This document shows, piece by piece, positions 24,485-34,192 of a stretch of 50,871 bases of DNA. The stretch comes from Candidatus Gastranaerophilales bacterium (GTDB lineage Bacteria > Cyanobacteriota > Vampirovibrionia > Gastranaerophilales > Gastranaerophilaceae), in the NCBI GenBank assembly GCA_944322745.1, contig CALUPV010000012.1, positions 1 through 50,871 on the forward strand. The letters are read 5' to 3'. Each line of letters begins with the position of its first letter. The stretch's first letter is position 1. The notes beneath the pieces are model-generated. The model was not told where the DNA came from, searched no databases, and worked only from the letters and a program-made list of their open reading frames with translations. The position numbers were made by a program, and so were the translations under genes.

Positions 24485-24931
24485 TTGAGCAGAAGTTCAA
24501 TAAGATATATAGATAGAACATATATCTACGGTCAACAGGTAATGCCTGAGACTGTTACAAATCCTGTTATATATGGTCGTTTCCCTAAAGTTATAAATAC
24601 GAAGTCTCCGATTGAAAAAATAAACAAACTTTTAAGTTCTGTATTATTGCTTTTAGTTCTTTTATCTCTGGTAAGTTATTATTTTGTTTCTGATGGGCAG
24701 AAGACTATGAATAATCTAACAAGAGAAATAGTTTCTTTGAGTAACGAAAATATTGAACTTCAAAATAAAATAGATAATTTGCATTCTTTTAATAGAATAG
24801 ATACGATAATAAAAGAAAATTCAACATTAGATACAGCTAAAAAAGTTATTGAAATTCCTGCAGTCAGTGTTGTATCTGTTCCAAAGCTCAAACCGATACC
24901 TGTTAATTATAATTGGTCTATTGGTTATTAG
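24485..24931 (+). CDS. ftsL: FtsL-like division protein
   Basis: 148 residues. The layout is a cytoplasmic N-terminus of about 50 residues, one membrane helix (~50-70, LLLLVLLSLVSYYFV), a heptad-like coiled coil (NLTREIVSLSNENIELQNKI), then a proline-rich tail. FtsL has little sequence conservation; the call rests on this layout and on the position between rsmH and ftsI, where ftsL normally is. FtsL joins FtsB and FtsQ to activate FtsWI. Start is TTG 24485 with AGGGGAG upstream. Confidence 0.75.
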   Translation: MSRSSIRYIDRTYIYGQQVMPETVTNPVIYGRFPKVINTKSPIEKINKLLSSVLLLLVLLSLVSYYFVSDGQKTMNNLTREIVSLSNENIELQNKIDNLHSFNRIDTIIKENSTLDTAKKVIEIPAVSVVSVPKLKPIPVNYNWSIGY

Positions 24932-24945
24932 ATTAAGTTAAGTTA

Positions 24946-24961
24946 AATTGTTTAAACAATT
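24946..24961. repeat. 16-bp perfect palindrome between ftsL and ftsI
   Basis: AATTGTTTAAACAATT is followed by CCCTG-TTTTT-AGGG and a T-run (24976-24995). Together they form a small leader structure directly before ftsI, which lacks an obvious ribosome-binding site. Attenuation or an operator are both possible. Confidence 0.35.
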
Positions 24962-25000
24962 ATTATATTGTGATACCCTGTTTTTAGGGATTTTTGTTAC

Positions 25001-26722
25001 ATGAAAGAAAGAGATGAAAAGGACAAGATAAAACAAGTAGAGATGCGGATTAAAATAGCCCATGTCTTCTTGTTGGGAATATTTTTAATTGCTGTTATAT
25101 ATCTTTTCTTATTGCAAATAGTAGATATAAGACATTATAAAGCAAAAGCAAATAGTCAAAGATTTAGTAAAAGTTTTATAATGAGAGGTCAAATTGTTGA
25201 CAGAAACGGTGTTCGTTTGGCAACTGACCAAAGTTCTTATAATGTATATGCTCATAGAGAATATTTCGATAATACTCCTGAAGAACTGGCTGAAAAATTG
25301 TCACCATATTTAAATTTGGATAAAAAATCGATAATTAATAGTATAACCAGAGGCTCAACCGTTATTCTTTTAAAAAAAGATGTTGATAGACAGACAGCTG
25401 AAAAAATAAAAAAGCTTGGTTTAAGAGAGATAAGTTTAGATAAAAAGAATGAAAGAGTATATCCGCAAGATGAACTTGCTGCTCATATTATAGGATATTA
25501 TAATCCTGATGCTGATACTGCTTCAGGTGTTGAATTAACAGCGAAGGATAAGCTTGAAAAGGTAGATAATAAGATAAAGGTTCAAAGAACTCCACGTGGT
25601 GATATTATTTATGATACAGATACAGATCCTGTTTTAGCTTCTACTCCTCAAGTAGGGGAAACTGTCACTTTAACAATTGATTCAGCTATTCAACATGTTT
25701 GTGAGCGTGAACTATTAAATATGATAAATGAGAAAAAAGCATCTCGTGGTTCTGTAATAGTTATGAATCCAAAAAATGGTGAAATTCTTGGTTATGCTGT
25801 TTATCCAAGATATAATCCAAATAACTATAAAAAAACTTCTGCTATAACATTAAAAAATTGGACATTATCTGATGTATATCCTCCCGGTTCAACATTTAAA
25901 ACATTAACTGTTGCTGCAGGTATTGAAACCGGGAGAATAAAACCATGGTCTAAAATATTAGATACGGGTAAGATGAAGCTTGGCAATTGGACTATACAAA
26001 ATTATGATTACAATAAACATCCAAATCCGGGTATGATTAGTTTGGTTTATTTGCTGGAACACTCCAGCAATGTAGGAAGTGCTAATATAGCATTAATGAT
26101 GACCCCCGGTGAATTTTATACTGTTTTATCAAAGTTAGGAATTGGTAAAAAAAGCGGGATAGATTTAAATGGTGAATCATCAGGTTTATTACCAAAACCA
26201 TTTAAGTGGGATAAATCAAGACAGGCAACTATGGGCTATGGCTATGGGGCTTCTGTTACTGCAATGCAAATGGTCAGTGCCGTAAGTGCATTAGCTAATG
26301 ATGGGGTTAGAGTTACTCCTCATGTAATAAAATATTCACCTGAAGAAGAAACAGAGAAAATTGAGAGAATTCAAGCTGTTAGTCCCGAAACAGCAAGAAT
26401 AGTAACTCAACTTTTGGCTCAAAGTGTTGCTAATTCAAAATCTTATATTAACTTAGAAAAGTATACTGTAGCAGGTAAAACCGGAACATCTAAAAAACCT
26501 ATGGAAAATAAAAAAGGCTATTCGGATGCTTTATATGCGTCTGTTATAGGGTATTTACCGGCAAGTAATCCTCAAATTTTGATATATGTGGTTGTTGATT
26601 CAGCCAGTGCGGGTGGTCCTGTCTGGGGTAATACAGTTGCAGCTCCTATATTTAAAGAAGTTGCAAATCAATGTGCAAGAATTTTGAATATTGCACCTGA
26701 TAAGAAAATTATGGAAGAATAG
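25001..26722 (+). CDS. ftsI: Division-specific transpeptidase FtsI (PBP2/3 type)
   Basis: 573 residues. One membrane helix (~20-42), the PBP dimer domain (~58-200, MRGQIVDRNGVRLA), and the transpeptidase with the active-site motifs S297-T-F-K300, S355-S-N357 and K493-T-G495. It crosslinks septal peptidoglycan with FtsW. The position after ftsL and before murE supports the division role over elongation PBP2. No PASTA domains are present, unlike many Gram-positive versions. No ribosome-binding site is visible at 25001. Confidence 0.94.
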   Translation: MKERDEKDKIKQVEMRIKIAHVFLLGIFLIAVIYLFLLQIVDIRHYKAKANSQRFSKSFIMRGQIVDRNGVRLATDQSSYNVYAHREYFDNTPEELAEKLSPYLNLDKKSIINSITRGSTVILLKKDVDRQTAEKIKKLGLREISLDKKNERVYPQDELAAHIIGYYNPDADTASGVELTAKDKLEKVDNKIKVQRTPRGDIIYDTDTDPVLASTPQVGETVTLTIDSAIQHVCERELLNMINEKKASRGSVIVMNPKNGEILGYAVYPRYNPNNYKKTSAITLKNWTLSDVYPPGSTFKTLTVAAGIETGRIKPWSKILDTGKMKLGNWTIQNYDYNKHPNPGMISLVYLLEHSSNVGSANIALMMTPGEFYTVLSKLGIGKKSGIDLNGESSGLLPKPFKWDKSRQATMGYGYGASVTAMQMVSAVSALANDGVRVTPHVIKYSPEEETEKIERIQAVSPETARIVTQLLAQSVANSKSYINLEKYTVAGKTGTSKKPMENKKGYSDALYASVIGYLPASNPQILIYVVVDSASAGGPVWGNTVAAPIFKEVANQCARILNIAPDKKIMEE

Positions 26723-26736
26723 AAGAGGTATTAGAT

Positions 26737-28200
26737 ATGTTGTTAAGTAAAGTAATAAGACTTCTTGATGAATATAAAACAAAAAATTTTAAGGATGTAG
26801 AAATTGAAGGACTTTCATATAATTCTCTTTTAACAAAAGCGAGAGACTTGTTTATTTGTATAAGAGGAGAAGTCTCAGATGGGCATAAATATGCAAAATC
26901 TGCTGTTGAGAAAGGAGCTTTAGCTTTATTTTGTGAGGAAGAACTTGACATTGATGTTCCCCAAATTATTGTATCGGATACAAAGAGGACTATGGCTCAA
27001 ATTGCTGCTGCATTTTATAATGAACCTTCAAATGAATTAAATTTGATTGGTGTTACAGGTACAAACGGGAAGACAACAGTAACTCATTTAATTCAGAAAA
27101 TAATTGAAGAAAATAATGAACAATGTGCCTTAATTGGTACTTTGGGTTATAAGCTTTCAAGTGCTGACAGTTATAAAGAAGCAAAACATACAACTCCTCA
27201 ACCACCCGAACTTCAGCGAGATTTACGTCTAATGGCTGATAAAGGAATAAAAAATGTAGTAATGGAAGTAAGTTCGCATTCTTTGGAACAAAAAAGGGTT
27301 GGCTGTTGTGATTTCGATGGTGCTGTATTTACGAATTTGACTCAAGATCATTTGGATTACCATATAACAATGAAGAATTATTTTAAAGCAAAAGCAATTT
27401 TATTTGAAAATTTAAAAGAGGGTGCTTTTGCTGTAATAAATGCTGATGATGAATATGCTTCTGATTTTATTACAGTAGTTCCTAAAAATGTAAAAATATT
27501 AACTTATGGAGTTAAAAAAGATGCTGATGTAAGAGCTGAAGATATTGATTTTTCTGTAGATGGTGCAAAATTGACGGTGGTTTTTGCAGATAAAAAAGAA
27601 AAACTGAACTTGCATTTGAATGGTATGTTCAGTGTATATAATGCTTTAGCTGCATTTGCAGCAGCTATTGCTATGGGAATAGATTATAGGATTATAATAA
27701 AAGCATTGGAAAATACAAAAAGTGTAGCTGGCAGATTTGAAATTGTTAGTAAAAAACCATTGGTAATTGTTGATTATGCACATACTCCCGATGGATTGGA
27801 AAATGTTTTGAAAGCAGCAAGAGAACTTACACCAAAAACATCTAAGTTAATTTGTTTGTTTGGTTGTGGTGGTGACAGAGATACTACGAAAAGGCCCAAA
27901 ATGGGTAAAATTGCAGATGAATTATCAGATAAGGTTGTAGTAACTTCAGATAATCCCAGAAGTGAGGATCCTCAACTGATTATATCTGATATAATGACTG
28001 GTATTAGAACAGTAGATACACAAAGAATATTTGTTGAACCTGACAGAGGTCTTGCAATTAAATTTTTAAAATCTATTTCAAATCCTGAGGATGTAATAGT
28101 TATTGCAGGTAAAGGACACGAAGATTATCAAATTCTAAAAAATGAGACTATCCATTTTGATGACAGGGAAGAGGCAAGAAAAGTTTTTGCTTTAGCCTAG
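26737..28200 (+). CDS. murE: UDP-MurNAc-tripeptide ligase (meso-diaminopimelate-adding)
   Basis: MurE adds the third residue of the stem peptide. The ATP loop GTNGKTT is at 108-114; the DNPR motif (405-408), followed by SEDP, marks the meso-diaminopimelate type rather than the lysine type. 487 residues with all three Mur ligase domains. GAGGT precedes ATG 26737, 14 nt after ftsI. The other Mur ligases, mraY, murG and ftsW do not follow, so the cluster is split in this genome. Confidence 0.96.
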   Translation: MLLSKVIRLLDEYKTKNFKDVEIEGLSYNSLLTKARDLFICIRGEVSDGHKYAKSAVEKGALALFCEEELDIDVPQIIVSDTKRTMAQIAAAFYNEPSNELNLIGVTGTNGKTTVTHLIQKIIEENNEQCALIGTLGYKLSSADSYKEAKHTTPQPPELQRDLRLMADKGIKNVVMEVSSHSLEQKRVGCCDFDGAVFTNLTQDHLDYHITMKNYFKAKAILFENLKEGAFAVINADDEYASDFITVVPKNVKILTYGVKKDADVRAEDIDFSVDGAKLTVVFADKKEKLNLHLNGMFSVYNALAAFAAAIAMGIDYRIIIKALENTKSVAGRFEIVSKKPLVIVDYAHTPDGLENVLKAARELTPKTSKLICLFGCGGDRDTTKRPKMGKIADELSDKVVVTSDNPRSEDPQLIISDIMTGIRTVDTQRIFVEPDRGLAIKFLKSISNPEDVIVIAGKGHEDYQILKNETIHFDDREEARKVFALA

Positions 28201-28242
28201 TGTATAATATTTATAGTTTATAAGTTTAATCGGAGGTAATGT

Positions 28243-29256
28243 ATGAAGTTAACTGTTTTGGGACCAGGATGCTGGGGATTAACGATTGCTTGGCTTCTTA
28301 ATAATAATTTTGATGAAATATGTATATGGGGGCGGAGTCAGGATTTATCCGATGAGTTAAAAGAATATAAAAGAGCGACAAAACCTTTAACAGTTCAATT
28401 GGATAAAAAAGTTGACATTACCGACGATTTACAAAAGGCTGTGGATGGCGCCGAAATAATATTACTTGTTGTTGCAACATCGGGTATTCGTAATGTATGT
28501 CAGCAGTTAAAATCGGTTGGATTAAAAAACAATCAAATTTTAGTAAACCTGTCAAAGGGTTTAGAATTACCTTCATTAAAGAGAATGTCAGAAGTTATAA
28601 AAGATGAGCTTCCGGATTCTAAACTTGTTATTTTATCCGGTCCAACATTGGCAAAAGAAATATTGAACGGATGTCCGACGGCTGCTTCCGTTGCAAGTGA
28701 TGATATTAAAGCGGCAGAATTTGTACAGAAATACTGTAGTGTTCCGTCTAAGTTCAGATTGTATACAAATTCTGATGTGATAGGTGTTGAACTGGGCGGC
28801 AGTTTGAAAAATGTAATAGCTATTGCTTCAGGTTTCGCCGATGCGATGAAATTGGGTGATAATTGCAGAGGTTCTCTTTTGACTAGAGGTATGGCTGAAA
28901 TCGTAAGAGTCAGTGTTGCACTTGGGGCTAAACCTTCTACTTTATACGGTTTATCAGGCATGGGTGATTTAATTGCTACATGTTCAAGCCCTTTTAGCAG
29001 AAATTTTACAGTTGGTTCTATGCTTGGGCAAGGTAAAAAGATAGATGACATTTTGAGTGAATTAGGTTCTGTTGCAGAAGGTGTAAAAACCTCAAAAGCA
29101 CTCTGTGAATTGGCTCAAAAACTTGGTGTTGAAGTACCTGTATCCTCGGCAATATATGAGGCTGTTTATACTGATATTACTCCTGAAGAAGTTCTGAATA
29201 AATTAATGAATAGAAAATTAAAACAAGAAGAAGAATATAACTTAAGTTCTAGATAA
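28243..29256 (+). CDS. gpsA: Glycerol-3-phosphate dehydrogenase [NAD(P)+]
   Basis: GpsA reduces dihydroxyacetone phosphate to sn-glycerol 3-phosphate for phospholipids. The Rossmann start is VLGPGCWGLTIAWLL (GxGxxG with C in place of A/S), then VNLSKGLE, LSGPTLAKEI, the catalytic-lysine region GVELGGSLKNVIAIASGF, and SRNFTVG. 337 residues, normal. CGGAGG precedes ATG 28243. Its place behind murE is not a standard arrangement but the strand and spacing suggest one operon. Confidence 0.95.
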   Translation: MKLTVLGPGCWGLTIAWLLNNNFDEICIWGRSQDLSDELKEYKRATKPLTVQLDKKVDITDDLQKAVDGAEIILLVVATSGIRNVCQQLKSVGLKNNQILVNLSKGLELPSLKRMSEVIKDELPDSKLVILSGPTLAKEILNGCPTAASVASDDIKAAEFVQKYCSVPSKFRLYTNSDVIGVELGGSLKNVIAIASGFADAMKLGDNCRGSLLTRGMAEIVRVSVALGAKPSTLYGLSGMGDLIATCSSPFSRNFTVGSMLGQGKKIDDILSELGSVAEGVKTSKALCELAQKLGVEVPVSSAIYEAVYTDITPEEVLNKLMNRKLKQEEEYNLSSR

Positions 29257-29268
29257 AAGGATAAAAAT

Positions 29269-30858
29269 TTGGCAAACGAAGAAAAAAAGACATCATTTCA
29301 AGAGCTTATGGATGAGGGACTGGCTCTTTATGAAAAGAATGAAATAGTAGAAGCTATAAAGGTCTATAAGATAGCGCTTATAATGTCTAAAAAACTTGAT
29401 CCCAATTCCATTGCAGGATTATACATAAGGCTTGCTAATGCTTATTATAAGTTGGAAGATAAAGATAAATCTACTTATTATTATGAAGAGTATTTAAAAT
29501 TGTTTCCACAGGGGCAAGTTAGTGTTTTCTCACGTTTAGCTCATTCATATTATTATATTGATACTGATAAAAGTATAGATTATCATAACAAAGCTTTAAA
29601 TATAGAGTTAAATAAATATGATTCTGCCTGTAAACTTTTTGCTATGACAAAATCATCATTCTATGATCAGCAAGATATAAAAGATGAATCTGAATATGAA
29701 GTTGAGCAGATTAGGACTAATTTATTTAAAAATATAGTTCAATATAACCATAATGATAAAAAGAAAGAACCAAATAAAAAGTTAAATATTGGCTATTTCT
29801 CATCTGATTGTCATGCACATACAATGATGAATTATATTCTACCTATTTGGGAAAATCATAATAAAGAGGAATTTAATTTTTTTATTTTTAATGGTTCAGA
29901 AAAAAATGATTCTACAACTGAAAAAATAAGAAATCTTGGTTTTGAGATGATAGATATTTCAAAAGCAGATGAAAAAAGAATCGCAAAATTGATATATGAT
30001 AAGCAGATAGATATTCTTATTGATTTAGGAGGGTATACACATTTAAAAACATATGCAATGCTGTATAAGCCGGCACCAATAATAATATCATATCTTGGTT
30101 ATCTCAATACTCTTGGTATGAAAGAAGTAGATTATATTTTGACTGATCGTTATACAATACCTGAAGATAAAGCTTATCTTTATACAGAAAAACCTTTGTA
30201 TTTGGACAAAGGCTATCAAATTTTTACGGAAAAAAATCTTCCAGACATACAGGAATGTCCATTTAAAACAAATGGATATATTACATTTGGTAGTTTTAAT
30301 TGTACTTCAAAATTTAATGATACAAATTTTTATATATGGTCTAAAATCCTTGAAAAAATGCCTGATGCTAAATTATTAATTTATAGGACTCGTCTTTCTA
30401 AAAAAATGATTAAGTATTTTAAATCCAAACTTGTAAAAAGAGGGGTTTCTTTGGATAGGGTTATATTTAGTTCTAAAAATTATAGTCCGCATTTTAAAGC
30501 ATATTCATTGGTTGATATTTCTTTGGATCCATATCCTTTTAGTGGAATGTCTATAACAATAGAGACTGCTTTAATGGGAGTTCCGACAATAACATTAGTT
30601 GGGGAAGGAATGCAATCAAGAGGTGCCGGAAGAATAAATCATATAATAGGATTGGATGAACTCAATGCTTCTTATGGTGATGAGTATATTGAAAAGGCAG
30701 TTAATTTAGCAAATGATAAATCTAAACTTGAAAAATTAAGAAAAGAGTTAAGAGAAAAAATTAATACTTCGGATTTAAGGCAAAGTGCAGTTGAATTTAC
30801 TCGCGATTTAGAAAATAAATATAGAAAAGTATGGACTGATTTTATAAATAGTCCTTAA
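29269..30858 (+). CDS. TPR-containing GT41 (SPINDLY/O-GlcNAc transferase-like) glycosyltransferase
   Basis: 529 residues, probably cytoplasmic. Residues ~10-120 are TPR-like helices (IAGLYIRLANAYYKLEDKDK). From ~165 a GT41 catalytic part follows: NIGYFSSDCHAHTM (with the conserved His region), DILIDLGGYTH, IISYLGYLNTLGM, DYILTDRYTIP, ITFGSFNCTSKFN, then LDPYPFSGMSITIETALMGV for the nucleotide-sugar. The family adds GlcNAc, fucose or other sugars to Ser/Thr of proteins. Start is TTG 29269 with AAAAGGA; it follows gpsA by 12 nt. The sugar and target are unknown. Confidence 0.85.
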   Translation: MANEEKKTSFQELMDEGLALYEKNEIVEAIKVYKIALIMSKKLDPNSIAGLYIRLANAYYKLEDKDKSTYYYEEYLKLFPQGQVSVFSRLAHSYYYIDTDKSIDYHNKALNIELNKYDSACKLFAMTKSSFYDQQDIKDESEYEVEQIRTNLFKNIVQYNHNDKKKEPNKKLNIGYFSSDCHAHTMMNYILPIWENHNKEEFNFFIFNGSEKNDSTTEKIRNLGFEMIDISKADEKRIAKLIYDKQIDILIDLGGYTHLKTYAMLYKPAPIIISYLGYLNTLGMKEVDYILTDRYTIPEDKAYLYTEKPLYLDKGYQIFTEKNLPDIQECPFKTNGYITFGSFNCTSKFNDTNFYIWSKILEKMPDAKLLIYRTRLSKKMIKYFKSKLVKRGVSLDRVIFSSKNYSPHFKAYSLVDISLDPYPFSGMSITIETALMGVPTITLVGEGMQSRGAGRINHIIGLDELNASYGDEYIEKAVNLANDKSKLEKLRKELREKINTSDLRQSAVEFTRDLENKYRKVWTDFINSP

Positions 30859-31231
30859 AATTTTTACGTAAAATTTTAAATCCGCAGCCTTCAAGTAATT
30901 CACCTTGAAAATGATTTGATTTTTCGGGATAGTTTTTGCAAATTAATGGGCGGGTTTTATATTTTCCACATAGTCCACTATCAAGAAGGAATTTGCAGCT
31001 TAGTATAATGTTATTATTTTCATCTGTCCCGGTTATATAAAAACGTTTGTAATATGGCAGGAAAAATTGCATAATTTTTAGTTCTTTTTCATTCTTCAAT
31101 CCATATGAACGTATTTCTTTACAGCATTTCCCACATTTTTTGCATTCTCCAATTACTTTGTATTCTATTTTTTGCGGAATAAAGTAAGACAGAATTTCAT
31201 AATATAGTGACTTTATAAAATCTATAGACAT
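30842..31231 (-). CDS. YkgJ-type cysteine-cluster protein
   Basis: 129 residues with the metal-chelating CxxCGxCC pattern (GECKKCGKCCKEIR), then SCKFLL, GLCGKY, PLICKNYP and a late cysteine. These are the hallmarks of the YkgJ/Fe-S or zinc cluster family of unknown function. The final 17 bases overlap the convergent glycosyltransferase gene. No ribosome-binding site is obvious at ATG 31231. Confidence 0.85.
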   Translation of the reverse strand: MSIDFIKSLYYEILSYFIPQKIEYKVIGECKKCGKCCKEIRSYGLKNEKELKIMQFFLPYYKRFYITGTDENNNIILSCKFLLDSGLCGKYKTRPLICKNYPEKSNHFQGELLEGCGFKILRKNFKDYL

Positions 31232-31310
31232 TTGTTTACAATCCAGTTTTCATATTTATTTATTTGGTAAAATATAATCACAAATATATAATAAAAAACC
31301 GAGGAATAAA

Positions 31311-33464
31311 ATGAGTCCAAAGAAGAAAAAAAAGAGCAATGTATTTTTATCTTTTATAAAAGGTGTATTTATTATTGGGATTGCAGTAATATTAGCTGGT
31401 TATGTTGCTGTTAAAATGTATTTGAATGATTTGGCTCCGATTCCTAATTTAGAAAACTATAATAGAAATATTGTTACACAGGTATATTCTTCGGATGAAC
31501 ATGTAATTAAAACATTTCAGACATTTCATTATGAACAAGTTTCTATTGATGAAATTCCGAAGTATCTCAAAGATGCTATTATTTCAACAGAAGATAAAAA
31601 CTTTTATAATCATGATGGTTATGATATTTGGGGTATTGCCCGTTCTATTCTTGTTAATATTATTAATAAAAGTGCGCGTCAAGGTGCCAGTACTATTACA
31701 CAACAACTTGCAAGGCTGTTATTTCTTTCTAACGAAAAAACATTAGTAAGAAAAGTTAAGGAGATAAAAATCGCAGCCAGAATTGAAAAATCAATTTCTA
31801 AAGATAAGATTTTGGAAATGTATTTAAATAATGTATATCTTGGTTCCGGTTCATATGGTGTAGGGGCAGCTGCTTCTACATACTTTAATAAAGAGTTGTC
31901 TCAATTAACATTGGCAGAGTGTGCTTTAATTGCTGGGTTGCCACAGGCTCCTTCTCAGTATTCTCCCTATAAAAATATTAAATTGGCTGAAAAAAGAAGA
32001 AATAAAGTTCTAAAAAGAATGTATATAATGAAGACTATTACGAAAACTCAATATGAAGCTGCGTTAAAAGAGAAGATAGTATTAAATAAAAAGCCAAGTT
32101 TACACAGAACAAATATTGCACCTTATTTTATTGATTATGTACTAAAAGAGCTTGAAGAATTGGGTTTTGATGAAACTGAAATTTCTCAAGGCGGATATAA
32201 AATAATTACTACTTTGGATTATGATGCACAAGTAGCAGCAAATGAAGCTATTGATAAAAATATGAGAGCTTGGCATTTGACAAAACCAAATCAACAAGCA
32301 GCATTATTTTCATTTTCTCCAATGACAGGTGCAATTATTGCATATTGTGGTGGTAAGGATTATACTCAAAGCCAATATGACCGTGTTACTCAAGCAGTAA
32401 GACCACCGGGATCTTCATTTAAACCTATAGTATATGCAGCTGCTATACACAAAGGTTGGACACCTACTGATATGGTAGAGGATTCTCCTATAACAATAGG
32501 TGATTGGAGTCCAAGAAATTATGGAAATAAGTATAAAGGTAAGATGCCATTATATAAAGCTTTGGTTATATCTTCCAATGTAATTGCCGTTAAACTTATT
32601 AAAGATATTGGTATCGCACCGGTTATAGATATGGCAAGAGCATTAGGAATAACAACACCTTTAACTCATGATTATACAATTGCACTTGGTTCAAACGGGG
32701 TCAAACTTTATGATATGGTTATAGTCTACGGTAATTTCGCAAATGGCGGATATAAGGTTAAACCGTATGCTATTGAAAGAATTGAAACACAAAGAGGAAA
32801 AGTTATATATCAAGCAAAAAGAACAAAAATTACAAAAGTTTTAGACAGAGATACAGCCGGAATTATGACGGCTATGCTAAGAAAAGTAATAACATCAGGA
32901 ACCGGTCGTGGAGCAAATATTGGTAAACCTATGGGTGGTAAAACAGGTACTACTAATGAGAATAAAGATGCTTGGTTCATTGGTTATACTCCGGATTTGG
33001 TTACAGGTGTATTTATCGGAAATGATAATAATAAAAGTATTGGTTTAACAGGTGGTAGTGCTCCTGCCAGAATATGGAAGGATATGATGATAGTTGCTAC
33101 TAAAAAATATGGTAGTCCTGAGTTTGATTATCCTGAAGTCAATTTGAATGTTGAATATGATGACATACCAATAGATCCGAATGTAGATTTGGAAAGTGAT
33201 AATCAAGGTGAGGATACACAAGTAGAAAAAGAAAGAAAGTTTTGGAAATTCGGTAAAGATAAAGAAGAGGAAAAGAAAGAAACAGTCAAAGATAATAGTT
33301 CTCAGTCGGGAGAAAGTTTTAAGTCTATTCCCGTTCAGGTTACAGTGCCTTTAGATATTGCAAAATTAAAAGCAGAGAAAGAACAAAAAAAACAAGAAGA
33401 AAAGAATGCTCCCAATATTCAAATTCAGCAAAAGGCTATTAATATCGGATATCCACAACAATAA
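31311..33464 (+). CDS. Class A penicillin-binding protein (PBP1A)
   Basis: 717 residues: a lysine-rich cytoplasmic start, one membrane helix (~15-36), a GT51 glycosyltransferase (~60-235, with catalytic E94 in STEDKNFYNH and RQGASTITQQLAR), then the transpeptidase with S368-S-F-K371, S421-S-N423 and K544-T-G546. The last ~110 residues are charged and glutamine-rich, an unstructured tail. It polymerises and crosslinks peptidoglycan. GAGGAAT precedes ATG 31311, and two TATAAT elements are just upstream. It appears monocistronic. Confidence 0.95.
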   Translation: MSPKKKKKSNVFLSFIKGVFIIGIAVILAGYVAVKMYLNDLAPIPNLENYNRNIVTQVYSSDEHVIKTFQTFHYEQVSIDEIPKYLKDAIISTEDKNFYNHDGYDIWGIARSILVNIINKSARQGASTITQQLARLLFLSNEKTLVRKVKEIKIAARIEKSISKDKILEMYLNNVYLGSGSYGVGAAASTYFNKELSQLTLAECALIAGLPQAPSQYSPYKNIKLAEKRRNKVLKRMYIMKTITKTQYEAALKEKIVLNKKPSLHRTNIAPYFIDYVLKELEELGFDETEISQGGYKIITTLDYDAQVAANEAIDKNMRAWHLTKPNQQAALFSFSPMTGAIIAYCGGKDYTQSQYDRVTQAVRPPGSSFKPIVYAAAIHKGWTPTDMVEDSPITIGDWSPRNYGNKYKGKMPLYKALVISSNVIAVKLIKDIGIAPVIDMARALGITTPLTHDYTIALGSNGVKLYDMVIVYGNFANGGYKVKPYAIERIETQRGKVIYQAKRTKITKVLDRDTAGIMTAMLRKVITSGTGRGANIGKPMGGKTGTTNENKDAWFIGYTPDLVTGVFIGNDNNKSIGLTGGSAPARIWKDMMIVATKKYGSPEFDYPEVNLNVEYDDIPIDPNVDLESDNQGEDTQVEKERKFWKFGKDKEEEKKETVKDNSSQSGESFKSIPVQVTVPLDIAKLKAEKEQKKQEEKNAPNIQIQQKAINIGYPQQ

Positions 33465-33469
33465 TTATG

Positions 33470-34186
33470 CTAGAATTTACTTAGTTTCGGTATTCTCATT
33501 TGAAATACATCTTCTAAATCTATTCCGTTTAGTATTTCATTAAAAAGTATATTAGCTTGTACGCTTTTTTCTTTGAAATTTCTAATCAAACCAATTACCT
33601 TTACATCTGTATATTTTTCAATTAATGAAGGAAATTCTTTAATATCGGGATTATCAGAATATACAGGGAATTTATTGATTATAACACCCGAAATATTAAT
33701 GTTTGCGCTTTTTGCAGTATTTATTTCATTTAAGTAATTATTTATTGTGTTTTCAGCCGGGTTAACAATAAATAATACAGGCAATTTAAGAGTTAATGGA
33801 ATTTGTATTGAAAATGTATTTTCATTTAAAGGCGTCATAAGCCCACCAGCTGACTCAACTATAGTTATGTCTGTTTTTTGTTTAAGAATATTATAATCTC
33901 TTTCTATTTCATCTAACTTAATTTTAACAGCTTCAATTTTAGAAGCGACAATAGGCATTGTTTTAGAAACCATCATATATGTTGAGTGAGTTGTAATATA
34001 TGGATCTAACATTTTCACAAAAGATAAGTCCGGAGAAATAAGATACTTACCTTTGTCTATTGCTCCGGTTTGTATTGGTTTATATACTCCTGATTTATAT
34101 CCTAACGATTGCATAACAGCAGCAATGCCTGCAGATATTACTGTTTTACCGCTTTTATTATTTATTCCTGTTACGAATATATTCAT
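33470..34186 (-). CDS. bioD: Dethiobiotin synthetase
   Basis: BioD forms the ureido ring of dethiobiotin from DAPA, CO2 and ATP. 238 residues of the P-loop fold: IFVTGINNKSGKTVIS (the family usually has G-T-D-T-x-V-G-K-T), YKPIQTGA, the magnesium/DAPA strand VESAGGLMTPL, and VIINKFP for the adenine. The P-loop differs from the norm at D/T but keeps GKT. No bioA, bioB or bioF is adjacent. There is no ribosome-binding site; TGATATAAT ends 6 nt before the ATG. Confidence 0.85.
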   Translation of the reverse strand: MNIFVTGINNKSGKTVISAGIAAVMQSLGYKSGVYKPIQTGAIDKGKYLISPDLSFVKMLDPYITTHSTYMMVSKTMPIVASKIEAVKIKLDEIERDYNILKQKTDITIVESAGGLMTPLNENTFSIQIPLTLKLPVLFIVNPAENTINNYLNEINTAKSANINISGVIINKFPVYSDNPDIKEFPSLIEKYTDVKVIGLIRNFKEKSVQANILFNEILNGIDLEDVFQMRIPKLSKF

Positions 34187-34192
34187 AATTGA

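Noticed and set aside
28533-29051. 172-codon frame antisense to gpsA
   Set aside because: Shadow of gpsA: it runs opposite conserved GpsA motifs and has no ribosome-binding site.
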